From Zygaena filipendulae (lineage: Eukaryota; Arthropoda; Insecta; Lepidoptera; Zygaenidae): 64,000 nucleotides of DNA. Both the position numbers and the translations under genes were made by a program. Shown piece by piece: positions 11,236 to 23,061 of this stretch. Below the pieces are notes generated by a model that had not been told where the DNA came from, made no database searches, and saw only the letters and a list, made by a program, of their open reading frames with translations. Position 1 is the stretch's first letter. Every line of letters begins with the position of its first letter. The stretch is taken from assembly GCA_907165275.2 (NCBI GenBank), contig CAJRBF020000010.1, positions 1 through 64,000 of the forward strand. Reading direction: 5' to 3'.

Positions 11236-12105
11236 AACAACAAGAAAAATTCCAAAGCAATACCAGTTAGCTAAAGACTTAGGTATAATATTTGACGAAA
11301 AACTTACATTTAGATACCATAATGATCATGTAATTAATAGAAGCCTCAGTCTGTTGGGCTTCATCTCCAGATCCACCAAAGGTTTTAAAAAAAAGACCCG
11401 CTAGCATCATTTATCTCTACTGCGCCCTCGTCAGAAGTACTCTCGAATACAACTCGGTTGTATGGTCTCCTTACTACACGGTGCACATTGACCGAATTGA
11501 AAGAGTTCAAAAACGCTGTCTAAAGTTAATTACTTTCAGGTATAAAAATTCCACAAGATCGCTTCAGACGTACGGGGACAGGTTGAACAGATTCGGTATG
11601 ATCTCTTTAGAAACCCGTCGCAAGGGTAGAGACCAGATCCTGCTACATAAAATAATACACCACCAGATCGGTAGCCCTTACATCCTATCACTTTTAAATT
11701 TCAACACCAATTATCGCTCTCGACGTCCCAATACCTTCTCACTTCGGATATTCACTAACAACACATCTTTTTACAATCCAGTTGTACGGATGTGTCGCCA
11801 ATATAATGAGCTCGTCGCTAAAGGTGCAGATGTGGACGTTTTAATTGTAATTTTAGGGTATACTTAAAAAATATCAACGACTACCTCCGTCGCACTTGCT
11901 AATTGTGGTTCTATTTTTCTGAGATCCATAAATATCAAAATAAATTTAAATATTACTTTGTACTTCGCTCGATATTTTTAGTCTTTCTAGGTATGCATAT
12001 CTCTGGTTTGTGGTCGGAACATATAATAATACACTACAATAAGTAAAAATCGTAATGACTACAATCTGTTTTGTGTACTTAAACAAATAAACAAATAAAT
12101 AAACC
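11236..12105 (+). pseudogene. 3' fragment of a LINE ORF2 with A-rich repeat tail
   Basis: The + strand encodes the region after the RT active site of a Jockey/CR1-group LINE: YQLAKDLGIIFDEKLTF from about 11265, a frameshift/stop near 11400, then YCALVRSTLEYNSVVWSPYY and IERVQKRCLKLI in the frame of 11481-11867. The conserved thumb pattern (LGIxxDxxLxF, RxxLEYxxxVW, ErVQkr) supports the call. The sequence ends in (AAAT/AAACAAAT)-type repeats near 12085-12105, a common LINE tail. No catalytic domain remains, so the fragment is dead. It sits in the interior of element B. Confidence 0.75.
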
Positions 12106-14861
12106 AGTTCATTGGCTCGTTGCCTCAATTTACGCTATCAGTAAATTAAATAACTTAAATAGTTCTACTTGTGAAAAGTACCTACTTCAAGAATCTGTTC
12201 ACAACAAACTCTTCAATTTTATTACTGTTACTACTGCTCCAACAATTTTTATGAAATTTAGTATGCCGGGGGTTTCGGGGGCGATTAATCAATCTAGCTA
12301 GGTTTCATTTTTGAAAGCGTCGCTTCATCCGTGTTTTCAGGCAATGAAATATGAGTGTTTGTTTTCTACTTAAAAACAGATGGCGCTATACACAACGAGC
12401 GAAGCTCGGTGACCCAGATATTAAGGGATTATTATTGCAATTCAATAACTCGACAGAGTTGTTAAATTCTGACCGCAAACCTTTTACCACAGAATAGATA
12501 GAAGAGGCAACAACTCAGTTTAGGATGAAAACTAGTATCGCCGGGTGACTCCCGTGCACAAGACCATAGTGCACAAATACATTTACTGGCATAATGAATG
12601 TAGGTAGAACGCCGCCGTTCGGTCACTTTTCTACCCAGTCACTGTTTCAAAATTTCAGTTTTGGAAATATTGTGGGAAATACATTCGAGGTGCCAGCAAG
12701 GGGAGTTTCGGGAAAGTTAGAGTAATTGCTTCGTTGCGACCGTAATGCGCCTACACCGCCTACATGGTCGCTAGTTATCATACTATTTTCTCTGTGTCTT
12801 ATGAGACTGAATAATGAAGACGTATTTTCTTTTTACTAAAATTCACCATTACGAAGAAAATAGGTCCAAAGTTACCCGTTTGCTTAAGTCTACTTTTCTA
12901 CGCTTCTTTGTAAGTACTATTAGTTTCTACTAATGTTACATAACATGACTATGTTCGCGTTCTGCTAAGCGGAATGCGTTTTAGCCGTAAAACAGCTATA
13001 CAAAATATCTTTGATAGTCAAGATAGATCTAACGATACTACGATTTTCGATTTTCTACGAAATCCAGTGACATGATTTATCCAAAGAGGCATCGTAGATT
13101 ATGTAGTCGTTCATGTCTATAAATTTTTCACTAAGGGAGGCCCTTACAAGATACAGGGTGCTCAACAGGGCAACTACGTTATTTTGCTAGTAAATCGTAA
13201 ACACACAAGGTATCATACTGATGCAATTAAGCCCTGATCAACTCTTATATTTTATATTTGGTATTATCTATTACATTATTACAAGGCTTTGTCTCATTCA
13301 GTTTATTTAACATATCTTAATGTCACTTACTGGTGTGATGTGTATCTATCTATCTTGGATAATTAACACTTTGCGAAGATAAGTTTTACTAGGGTAAGCT
13401 CAAAGTCCTTTGAATTTATTTTAGTATTGTTTACTGTCTTAAATAGTTTCTCTAAAACATTATCCCTAATATCTATGCCATGATATTCTATAAAGTTGTG
13501 GAATATGGTCGAAGATTGCTAAAGCCGATAACTTATTTTGTCATATTTCAAGGATAGGTACCTAGTTTACTAAATATTGGTTAGGACTCTCTTCGTTCTG
13601 TTTGTAATTTATTGAACACCATACTAATACCATACCATTCTTCATGATAAACAAATATTCTTCACCTTAGCGCAATACTCTAACAGAGCTGTAGTCGAAG
13701 AAGAATAGCATGGATATTAAAAGGGTGATTATTAGACAGGGGGTCTACTTGGTCCTCCACAATATTCATATTATGGGTAATTGAAGTATACGATATATAT
13801 TATCAATTTACTGTTAGTTCTTGTCACTATGAGAATATACTTGGATTTATTCTGGAAATTACTGTTATAATGATTGACAAATTAATTGTTTATAAGAGTG
13901 TGCCTTCCATTGCCGACTCGGCAAAGTGATACTAACATGATATCTTTTGCATCAACACAACATTCTAATACCTTTATCACATTGAGTGAAAACGGAACAC
14001 TGGGCGATTTTTTAAAAAAAAAACTGAGAGAGTTCAGACTACTCTATTAGGGAATCCACTATTATGTAGGTCCTTTTTGGTTTAAGTAATCCTCGTTGTG
14101 AATCTAAGTGGTGTACTGAAGTTATACTATATCATTATTAATATTATTACTATTTAATCCTTTATTGCACATAAAATGACAATATTTTCTTCTTTTTCTT
14201 CAATTCTGGCGAAACGCCAACGATAATACTACACTGATCCCTACTCAAACATGGTTACGGTTAATTATCTACAAAACCACCAGCTCGGAGTACAAAATAG
14301 ATGAGTTCAAAATACATAGGTGACTGAAATAACGAAGATTAACTCGACACGCGTTTTTCGGTACCTACCTGCGGCTTTCAATAATCTATACTAGTACATG
14401 TACGATTATTGTAAGTTTACATTCTAAACCTCGATATTGACGTTTGGTCAATGCATTAAAACAACGAATGGATATATCATAACCTTTATTGAATGTTAGT
14501 CAATCAACGACTACATTGGTGATGACGCCCTATTCAGATCATATGAATTATAAAGGTTAAGAAACCCTGGTAGTATCTCTATTTTATACTTTATTTTAGA
14601 GATTTTTTTTTTTTCACGGGACTTATTTAGTCTTCTATGTCGTGTTTTAGTGTACTTATTCAATTTTAAACTATACCTTTCTTTAGTATTAGGTATTGTA
14701 TTATTTCTCTGATTTACTAAACCATCGATTCAGTAATCACTATAAAATTACTTTCCTGCGTTATTAATTTTCTGTTTTACCTACATTTTTGCAGTTAAAT
14801 AATATTGAAGTGTCTGTTTGTAATCTATCGACACTAATTAGAATCTAATTATTATCTAGAT
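12106..14861. other. Interior of element B without a gene
   Basis: AT-rich DNA with stop codons in all frames. A CGAGCGAAGCTCGGTGACCC segment near 12398-12417 resembles text I associate with dispersed lepidopteran repeats. A poly-T run lies near 14607-14619. Nothing else can be supported. Confidence 0.55.
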
Positions 14862-15195
14862 TAGAATCTGCGTGTCCGTACATGCTAATCTTCGAAACTA
14901 ATGAACGGATTAACATGCGGTTTTCGCAGGTAAATCAAGCTTAGCTTGAAGCAACATAAAGGCAACACAATAAAAGAGTAGAATCTACGTGTTCGTTCAC
15001 GCTAACCTTCGAAACTAATGAACGGCTTACCATGCGGTCTTCACGGGTAAATCAAGCTCAGCTTGAAGCAACATAAAGGCAACACAATAAAAGAGTAGAA
15101 TCTGCGTGTCCGTTCACGCTAACCTTCGAAACTAATGAACGGATTACCACGCGGTTTCCGCAGGTAAATCAAGCTTAGCTTGAAGTAACATAAGG
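14862..15195. repeat. 117-bp minisatellite, three units
   Basis: Units beginning TAGAATCT(G/A)CGTGT start at 14862, 14979 and 15096, exactly 117 bp apart. Each contains CTTCGAAACTAATGAACGG and ends with CTTGAAG(C/T)AACATAA. The text (cgaaactaatgaacggatt) resembles widespread insect repeats. No coding capacity is seen. Confidence 0.9.
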
Positions 15196-17190
15196 GATTT
15201 AATCCATTTAAATGGGCGTCAAGAAAAGGAATCTTTTTACAAAACGAGTTTCGCACAAGTGAAACCGGACACAGTTAGTGTCAAACAGCTTTCTACCAGA
15301 TGCATGATGTATTATGGTCATTACGTTTTAATAGAAGATGATTTTTAAATCTTTGTGCTCCGAATAATCTTTGAGGCAGGTACACCGAAGCAAGTTCAAA
15401 CATTTGTTACAGGTGGATAGCTGACGTTATAAGGTAACTTTATGTTACAATTGGCCCACGATAACCAACACAATTAAGTTATTGATACAAGACGCTTTAT
15501 CAAGAGTTATAGAATGTTTTTCAATTATGTGTTTACCTTATTACATTGTTCAAATACCATCAAAATATTAAACACAAAAGAATTGCTACAAAAAAATGCT
15601 ACAATTTTAAGATACAATTTACTCAAACTTTCGCCAGTTTAGGTAACGCACCATTGCTTATCTATGGCCTATACTTATTGTAACTGTTATAATATTTTGT
15701 ATTCTAATGTAATTATTTTTATAAATTTCAAACTGTATATTCTGATTTGTATTTTCATTATGGTTTTGACGGACTTCTATTCTAGATTTAGAACCATACA
15801 CATCAAAACTGTCGTCCCTAAATAAATATATTTTGTAGGGTTTTCCTCAAATTAACGTGGGTGAAACCGCGGAGTATCTCAAAGCTTTGATGATTTTCTT
15901 TTGAATTTACCTAGTTTTGCTTGCTAGTCTCATTTTTTTTACTGCTATTTTTGAAAGTCTTGCTACATCTCCTAGGGATAAAACTCAAGCCCCTACTACG
16001 GTGTTACAACCCTAGTCACTAAGCGATATTTGCTACTGATTGACTCTTTACTAAGCTGTTTAGGTAGCTGCACGTTTTCAAAATTTGGCTAGTTTTGAAG
16101 TTGAAAGAATTACCAAATTTCTTTTTCTAATTAAGGTTAACCACAGCTAAAGTTAGATCTCGACTTCAGATAGAAGCAATCCCCTCATACAAGAAACTTA
16201 GGAAAGGCACTGTAATAAATTATGAGTGAATACTTCGGTCACAAAATTGATGTTCTATTTTTTTTTTTTTTTTTTTTATTTGAAGGTAGTCACTAATATT
16301 AGTCTTTTATCATAAGAAAAATCATAAGAGATTATTTCTAAAGCACAGGTAGGTACAATATTATTACCCACTAGACTGTAAGATTAGATAATTCTTTAAT
16401 CAAAATAACATTACTGCATCCACAGATTTATACTAAATGATTCAATGAAGCTTTGTCTGTTTGCATGATTATTAGATACTTCATTCAAATAGTAGGTAGG
16501 CATGCTAACTAACTTGATATCAGAGCTGGGAACTATTAACTTGCATAGGAGATCCTATGAGACAAAAGAAAAACTATGCAACTCAGCTAACTTTCGTGTT
16601 GTTCATGGATCAATTGAACTAATTAATTAATTGGTCCATGGTGTTGTTACACCTTTCGTGATAAACATTAGTTACTTTTTTTTTCTTTTTTACACACCTA
16701 CCTAGGTGGGTAAACTTGCACCATGGCTTTCAGAAAAGGGAAAATTACAACCTTTATATCAGTAAACACTGCTATGTGGGTAGATATAAATTTTAACTAT
16801 ATAATGTCTGAAACTTATTTTGTATGACAACTAAAAGAAGAAATAAACCAGCCTTTACGTATTCTGTAAATACCGTTATATGTATATCAATATATTAAAC
16901 TATGCATAATGTTGCGTGTTGTATGCTAAACAAAGACTCATCCAGCGTTCACATATTCAGTAGATACCGCTGTATCTTCTCGCTTTCAGCATTAAACGAA
17001 GACACTAGGTAAGTACATACCAGATTGAACTTGGTTTTCTGGTCTTATGTTTCGTCGTCAGGCCGCACCTTGAGAATATGCACAGGGCAGCACCGTCGCT
17101 TACCCGGTCTGCGCCTGGCGCCTGGTGTGATGCACCGGAGCGCCTTAGTCCTGGCCATGGGTGTTTGGTTTCTTTACCGCACTTCTGAAC
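15196..17190. other. Interior of element B without a gene
   Basis: No supported ORF. A 20-base T-rich run at about 16259-16279 could be the reversed tail of an unrecognised retroposon. A segment near 15853-15880 (GTGGGTGAAACCGCGGAG) resembles ends of dispersed lepidopteran repeats. The last ~160 bp before 17191 are GC-richer and would be the leader of B on the minus strand. Confidence 0.5.
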
Positions 17191-17426
17191 TGTTAGAAAT
17201 GATACTCGATTAATACATTAAGCAACTGTTTTATTTACTGTATCACAAAGTAAATGCGCGCGTGCGTGCCCTCGCGCCAATTCCACAAACGATAATGCCG
17301 ATCTCACTCACCGTTGACGGCTTCCACCCCAAATACGCGTCACATGACGTTTTATGTCACCTGTCAAGAGGGATGTGATGTGGCCATCACTCCTCTAGAC
17401 TTTATACAAAATATGAATCGCTAACA
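17191..17426 (-). repeat. Right LTR of element B
   Basis: 236 bp, TGTTAG..CTAACA, identical by eye to 9769-10004. Followed by CTTG, the target-site duplication. Probably the 5' LTR on the minus strand, with TTCAGAAGTGCGG immediately inside as a possible primer-binding site. Confidence 0.9.
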
Positions 17427-20400
17427 CTTGGAACACTATGAAAATTTTTTCATAGATTCCTTTTTATTTCGTTTGAGATAGATTTGTCTTACTCAACTTT
17501 TGTGCTCAAACGCTGAACGGATAATATCCCGAAATACTACAAGGTCCTATTGATGGTGCACTAATTAATGGTGTTGCATATGCTTATAATCAATATTCAA
17601 TTAAATATATACCACTTAAAAAGTATCTATAATCACAATACTAACAAAATAATGCGATATAAATAAAAAAAAAATTTAATCGGTATGTATTTTTACAGTA
17701 TCTCAAAGCAAAAATCTGAACCTAAAATAAAGTATTTTCAATCGGAAGCTACTTATTGAAAGCATTACTGTTTTAAGATCATATTACAAAGAATAATAAA
17801 ATATGTGGAATGAATTTATTCATTAAAAGGTTTTTTTTTTTATATCGAAACTACTTTCGAGAATAATGAGGCATGTTGCTGACGGCAACACGGTAACAGT
17901 CTAATAATCAAATGGTTTTCGAAAATAATTTGATACGCTTGAGTCTTAACAAGACAATTTTGGTATTAAAGAACTCCTCGCGGTGACCTAAGCGAGTACA
18001 GCATACCATATTCACTCTAATGAAAATACAAATCTTTTCCCCATACAGAGAATAAAGTGAATACTCATGCCTAAAAATCATGTGTATTTGTCGATCTGCG
18101 TTTATATCTTGCTACATCACTCTTATCATTGCATAGTACACAGTCATTATATTAAGCGTACGAAAAGCTTGTTAAATCTTTATAACTAAATCAAAAACAT
18201 AATAGCTACGTTTATAGCATAATGGCAAAACCATTCCACGCTTCATTGTGACTTTATGATATTTCAATAAAGAGGAATATTCTGAGCATATTAAACCGAC
18301 TCAAAAGCACAATATTTGATTTTCAAGAAAACATTTTTCGTTTTTCGTTTCAGGTATAAATGCAACTATCTTTAAAAATTCCTAGTTAAGTACTTAAAAT
18401 CGATAACTTCCGAAGCAAGTTATCCACGGAATCCTCGAAGTTCTTAAAGACCAACAGGTCTATTGCATGACGCTCAATTAATAGCTAAGATTTAATTTGA
18501 TTACAAGTCAAAAATATCATTCATGATTTTTCTGTAAAAACATACTCTTGACAGATTCAAAACTACTGAGACACAGTAAACCATGATTTTGGCTTCATGG
18601 TCCAATGATATTATAAGTATTAACTATAACTTAACAGGAATTACAACATATCGGGCGTGGCAGAACATAACTAAAGTCTACACTGGGACTCTACGTGAAT
18701 TTATAAATTAACCTTTTGTATTTCGAATAATACGTGGACTATTAAAAATGATAAAATCAAAGTTGAAATATTTTATCAACATATTTTAACTTGATACACC
18801 ACCGCTTTCTTACTTGAACCAAATAACTAAAAAAAGTTTCTTAGTCATTCATACTACACTTGTATTCTAGTCAAAAATGTCACATGAATTTCATCCCATC
18901 AAATCTACAATTTCATCCATTCCATCTAATCCAGTATATTGTGAAGTAAACATAGATATCACTTGAAATTACCGATGCATGGATGTAGCTGTGCAATAGT
19001 ATGTTCCCTAACTGCATAATATAAGAATGCGACACCTACGCATAAAAGTTAACATTCGCGTGTTATGGAGTACTCATTGCAATAAAACAAACTGGCTATA
19101 GACTCGACTGCCATGCCGTACACCATTTGCCATCAATTAGTTTCAATCTCAAAATCCCAGCTCATCATCATATGAGCTTGAGGTCACCATAACGTTACTT
19201 TGTCACTGAACTTACATAGGCAGACAAATACCATTTCAATCGCATACCAACAAGTGGTTGAGATATTATGGTTTGTAGAGGTTGATAAAAGGTGCGAACA
19301 ACTCACTTTACATTCGAATATTGAAATTAAAAGCTCGTAACAATAATTAAGAATGATGCAAACTTTCGTCCTAAATCTAACACGTCTAGACTTAGAGAGC
19401 GGAAACGAATGTTTATCACACGAATTAGACCATAGCGGGAATTGACCCCAGGAACCTCCTGAATAGCGAACAGGCATGACCACTGTCATCATTATCTTCA
19501 TCCTTAGTATGCACACTGGTTAACACTTTTGGGTGAAATCTATGCTAATCAATGTCGTAAATAGGTATAGTTTGTCAGTTCGTCTGGAATGGATAATCTC
19601 TAGAACTATTTAACAGACTTCAAATTTTCTTCAGTGATCGGAAGTCATAGCATCATTTTAACGAGGGAATCATAAAATTGCGGTTCACACCACGGCCCCT
19701 AATCTATTGGCAGTATTCTGTCACTTTTTTTTTTATTCTATCAAGAAAGTTGCCAACATCATTTATAACATGTAAACAACATTATCCACATCGCCCATCG
19801 TAATAGGGTTTGCTGCACAATCCCAAATAACAGCGAAATGCCCACTGCAAAAATATGTCAAGACTCACGTGTCATGACTCAGATTAAATAAGTCTTTTTG
19901 ACTGTCCATCGTTCTCTCTAACTGAAACTGGCATGATTAAGGCACTTACGTAACCAAGACGCCTTGTGTCAAATTCAAAAAGAAGAAGAAAATCACTACG
20001 TCACAAACAAGAGGTCAGAATACCCCAATATGCCTAGGTTAATGGTGCAAGACATCTTTCTATCCCTATGTCTACCTCTTTACAGTAATCGACTCAAAAT
20101 TAATTCCCCGAAAAGTTACTAATTGCAAATACAGAAAGCTGCCCAGGGGTAAGAAAGCATCAGCTTTTGTTACCATCATTCATGTCCGCTTTGACACCGG
20201 GTACCTTGAAATTAGAATTTCAAAGGAAAATTTAACTAACTGGTTGATCAGGATTTTCTTTCATAGTTAACTATTCAAGCAAACGCATTAACTTCATATA
20301 TATGATGTATCACATTTCAGAATATTTGGGACACAAATAGTTTACCCAAACTTCACGTGGTTTCATTAAAAAGGCACACAAAGCCTATTTTAAGCACATC

Positions 20401-20459
20401 TCTGATTACCCCGGTCCCAGACGTTCATAGCCATTCTGAACACATTAAGCTTGACTTAT
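17427..20459. other. Interior of element A without a gene
   Basis: AT-rich DNA with no convincing ORF. A 110-codon minus ORF at 19184-19516 shows no recognisable feature. A poly-T run is at 19722-19733. I see no RNA gene I can support. Confidence 0.55.
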
Positions 20460-20757
20460 ATAATCATTCCTGAGCACACATGACTCGGCAGTCGGCATAC
20501 ATAGCCATTTCTGAGCACACATGGCTCTTTAGTAGGCATACATAGCCATTTCTGAACACACATTGCTCTTCAGTCGGCATACATAACCATTTCTGAGCAC
20601 ACATGGCTCTTCAGTCGGCACACATAGCCATTTTTGAGCACACATGGCTCTTCAGTCGGCATACATAGCCATTTTTGAGCACACATGGCTCCGCAGTCGG
20701 CATACATAGCCATTTCTGAGCACACATGGCTCGACATACATAGCCTTCTCTCAGCAC
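20460..20757. repeat. 41-bp minisatellite, about seven units
   Basis: The core TGAGCACACATGGCTC recurs at 20471, 20512, 20553, 20594, 20635, 20676 and 20717, exactly 41 bp apart. Units vary at a few positions. The array abuts the 5' end of a truncated LINE and supplies the artificial N-terminus of that LINE's ORF. Confidence 0.92.
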
Positions 20758-22295
20758 ACTTAGCTTGGCATACCATCGCTGAGCATACTTGGTTCAGCGT
20801 TGGATTCGACAATATCAGAGCTCGGGACCTCAAAACAATATGCGATGTAGTCATCCCTGCTCTTAGAAACCTTATAAACACGAGTTTATCAACTAATACC
20901 TACCCTAATGATTTAAAGCTGAGCATAATAAGACCCATTTATAAAAAGGGAGATCATAGTCAATTCTCCAACTACAGACCTATTACTATTCTTTCTTGCA
21001 TTAATAAAGTTGTCGAAAAATTTATCGGTGAACAGATTCAAACATATTTCTATAGCAATAACATAATTTCAAACAAACAATACGGATTCCAGCCAAAAAA
21101 AAGTACAACACAACTGTTAGATAAATTGAGCGACGAAATAAACGCTCACCTGAATGATAAAAAGCAGATACTAATAACCTTCTTAGATTATAGTAAAGCA
21201 TTTGATACGTTGCAGCATGACATACTTGAAACAAAAACAGAGCACTGTGGGATAAGAGGTCAACTGCTGAATTGGCTTAAAAATTATCATTCTGGTCGTA
21301 AAACACTAGTCAGAATGGGTACAGCGGAAAGCTACCATGCTAACGTAAAGAACGGCACCGCCCAAGGATCAATTTTAGGCCCTATTGAATATATAATGTA
21401 TGTAAATGATATGCCCAATGTTGTAAAAAATTGTAATATCTACCAGTTCGCTGATGATACAGCAATTGTATCTGCACATAAAAGCGTAATAGAAGCGCAG
21501 AGATTGCTCCAAGAAGATCTTGACAACATATGTAACTGGTCTCATGACAACGCACTGATACTGAATGCTGAAAAGACCAAAATGCTACACATCCACTCAG
21601 CTCGTAAAAATCCTGACACGGTGCCGACCATCATAGTTCATAACCACTTGTGTCTTCATAACACTGATAAAAATTCATGTGTATGTCCGTCAGTTGATAA
21701 AGTAGAGTGTTTTAAGTATGTGGGGCTGATGGTCGATGCGCGATTTAATTGGAGTGATCACGTAAATCTGGTTTGTACCAGGCTAAGGGCCCTGCTAGCT
21801 AATTTTAATATATTAAAACATAGACTTCCACCGTCAATCTTAATCTTGCTGTACAAAACAATGGCGGATTCTATAGTAAATTACGGACTTAGTACCTATG
21901 GACGAACATTTCCCACCTACCTCAACGAAATATATAAACTACAATTGAGAATTCTCAAAACTATAGTACCCTCCAGTGTTAAACTTAAATACCAAAACGA
22001 ACCTGACAAACTATTTACCTACTGCAGAACATTACCCATTAGTACCCAATTTAAGTTAACCATCCTTAAACAATATAATAATAGTAACAATAATCCGATC
22101 CAACTAAATAAAATTGACCACAAAATAAAAACTCGCGCCATCTCAGACCAAAAATATTTAGAGCCCAAAATTCAAAATTATTATGGAAGTAGAACCGCCA
22201 ATTATTTAATACCTAAGCTTCTAAATGACTTACCAAGCGACATCCGCTCTTCATTTCGAAAAAAAACTTTCCCTAATGCTATCAAAAAACTTTAG
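20685..22295 (+). CDS. LINE reverse transcriptase ORF, 5'-truncated, fused to minisatellite sequence
   Basis: The 536-codon frame starts in the 41-bp minisatellite; its first ~40 residues are translated repeat. Genuine LINE protein begins near 20796 (GFDNIRARD) inside the RT domain, so endonuclease is absent. RT blocks are complete: NYRPITILSCI, NKQYGFQPKKST, FLDYSKAFDTLQH, GTAQGSILGP, the active site FADD (21447-21458) and YVGLMVDARFNW. A thumb and C-terminal region follow to the stop. No frameshift or internal stop is visible, so the copy is young, but it cannot move by itself without endonuclease. Jockey/CR1 supergroup; clade not resolved. Confidence 0.85.
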   Translation: MAPQSAYIAISEHTWLDIHSLLSAHLAWHTIAEHTWFSVGFDNIRARDLKTICDVVIPALRNLINTSLSTNTYPNDLKLSIIRPIYKKGDHSQFSNYRPITILSCINKVVEKFIGEQIQTYFYSNNIISNKQYGFQPKKSTTQLLDKLSDEINAHLNDKKQILITFLDYSKAFDTLQHDILETKTEHCGIRGQLLNWLKNYHSGRKTLVRMGTAESYHANVKNGTAQGSILGPIEYIMYVNDMPNVVKNCNIYQFADDTAIVSAHKSVIEAQRLLQEDLDNICNWSHDNALILNAEKTKMLHIHSARKNPDTVPTIIVHNHLCLHNTDKNSCVCPSVDKVECFKYVGLMVDARFNWSDHVNLVCTRLRALLANFNILKHRLPPSILILLYKTMADSIVNYGLSTYGRTFPTYLNEIYKLQLRILKTIVPSSVKLKYQNEPDKLFTYCRTLPISTQFKLTILKQYNNSNNNPIQLNKIDHKIKTRAISDQKYLEPKIQNYYGSRTANYLIPKLLNDLPSDIRSSFRKKTFPNAIKKL

Positions 22296-22708
22296 CACAA
22301 TAATTAATTAATGAGCTACTACTTTTTGTAACAACCTGTATAACAGAGCTAATGAGAAATTAATATAATGTGAGGGCCGATGCTGCGCGATTTATAAGTA
22401 CCCACATGTGTAGCAATATTGTCTCACTAAATGCTTTCTATCCTGCTCAAATGGATGGAGTAGGGCATTCGCTACGACTGATCATCTCTTCTCACTTCAA
22501 CGTGCATTGGTTGCGCGGTGTAACTTACATATTATTATAATATACTATGTTATGTTAGGTGCTTTGGGTTGCTGCTATGATCGTGCGGCATCGACTATAA
22601 TTTAACCTTCTTTCTGTAAGTACATATGTATTGTATTTAATGCCAGATGTGACACGGAATAAACCCTGCTGGGTTTTTGTGTCTGACGTAAAAAAAAAAA
22701 AAAAAAAA
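20790..22708 (+). mobile_element. 5'-truncated LINE with poly(A) tail inside element A
   Basis: Extends from the truncated RT start to a 19-base A run (22690-22708). The 3' UTR (22296-22689) has the signal GGAATAAACC about 25 bp before the tail. The left edge is the 41-bp minisatellite. I could not identify a target-site duplication. Confidence 0.8.
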
Positions 22709-23061
22709 GCTTAGGTCTCCTGAGGACATTCGACTCGTACATACGCATTTCAAAGAAAATATTTCTGCTTTAATTTGGAGGAAAGGATTAGTTCATCTCA
22801 CAAAATAAACTCTAACAAACATTAACTTCTTGTTCAAATGTGTCTCTAGTTCAATAAGTTGCTACTACTTTAATATGATGGCATGTAAAGGAAGGCAACT
22901 TGAATATTCACAAAATCATACTGTTTCGGTCACTTGTGTAATGGTTCACTTAATTATAACTTGAATTCCATTAAACACACAACAACCTCACAAGATTTGT
23001 TTAATCCATTTCATAGGTCACAATTCACAGATCTACTTGACCTTACACTAAGGTATAAGCT
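22709..23061. other. Interior of element A without a gene
   Basis: About 350 bp of AT-rich DNA between the LINE tail and gypsy element C. Nothing recognisable. Confidence 0.6.

Larger units (their letters stand above)
9769..17426 (-). mobile_element. LTR element B (7.7 kb), nested in A, non-coding
   Basis: Two identical 236-bp repeats (9769-10004 and 17191-17426) start TGTTAG and end CTAACA, flanked by the 4-bp duplication CTTG (9765-9768, 17427-17430). The 7.2-kb interior has no gag or pol; it holds a 68-bp minisatellite, a LINE 3' fragment and a 117-bp minisatellite. Just inside the right LTR the minus strand reads TTCAGAAGTGCGG, and inside the left LTR GAATGGCCGTC; both resemble the same positions of element A. 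This suggests minus orientation and a relative of A. Identical LTRs mean recent insertion. Confidence 0.85.

Noticed and set aside
14862..15195. CRISPR-like array (three regular repeats)
   Set aside because: The whole 117-bp unit is conserved, there are no variable spacers, no cas genes, and the DNA is eukaryotic.
17025..17213. 62-codon plus ORF ending in the right LTR of element B
   Set aside because: It runs into the LTR and has no family pattern; likely leader sequence of B read in the wrong direction.
19430..19500. Possible degenerate tRNA-like or SINE sequence on the minus strand
   Set aside because: A weak CAGG/CCTG stem and a GTCAATTCC box-B-like text are visible but there is no acceptor stem or clear A box.
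20460..20757. CRISPR-like regular repeats of 41 bp
   Set aside because: Units are head-to-tail with no spacers; a minisatellite.
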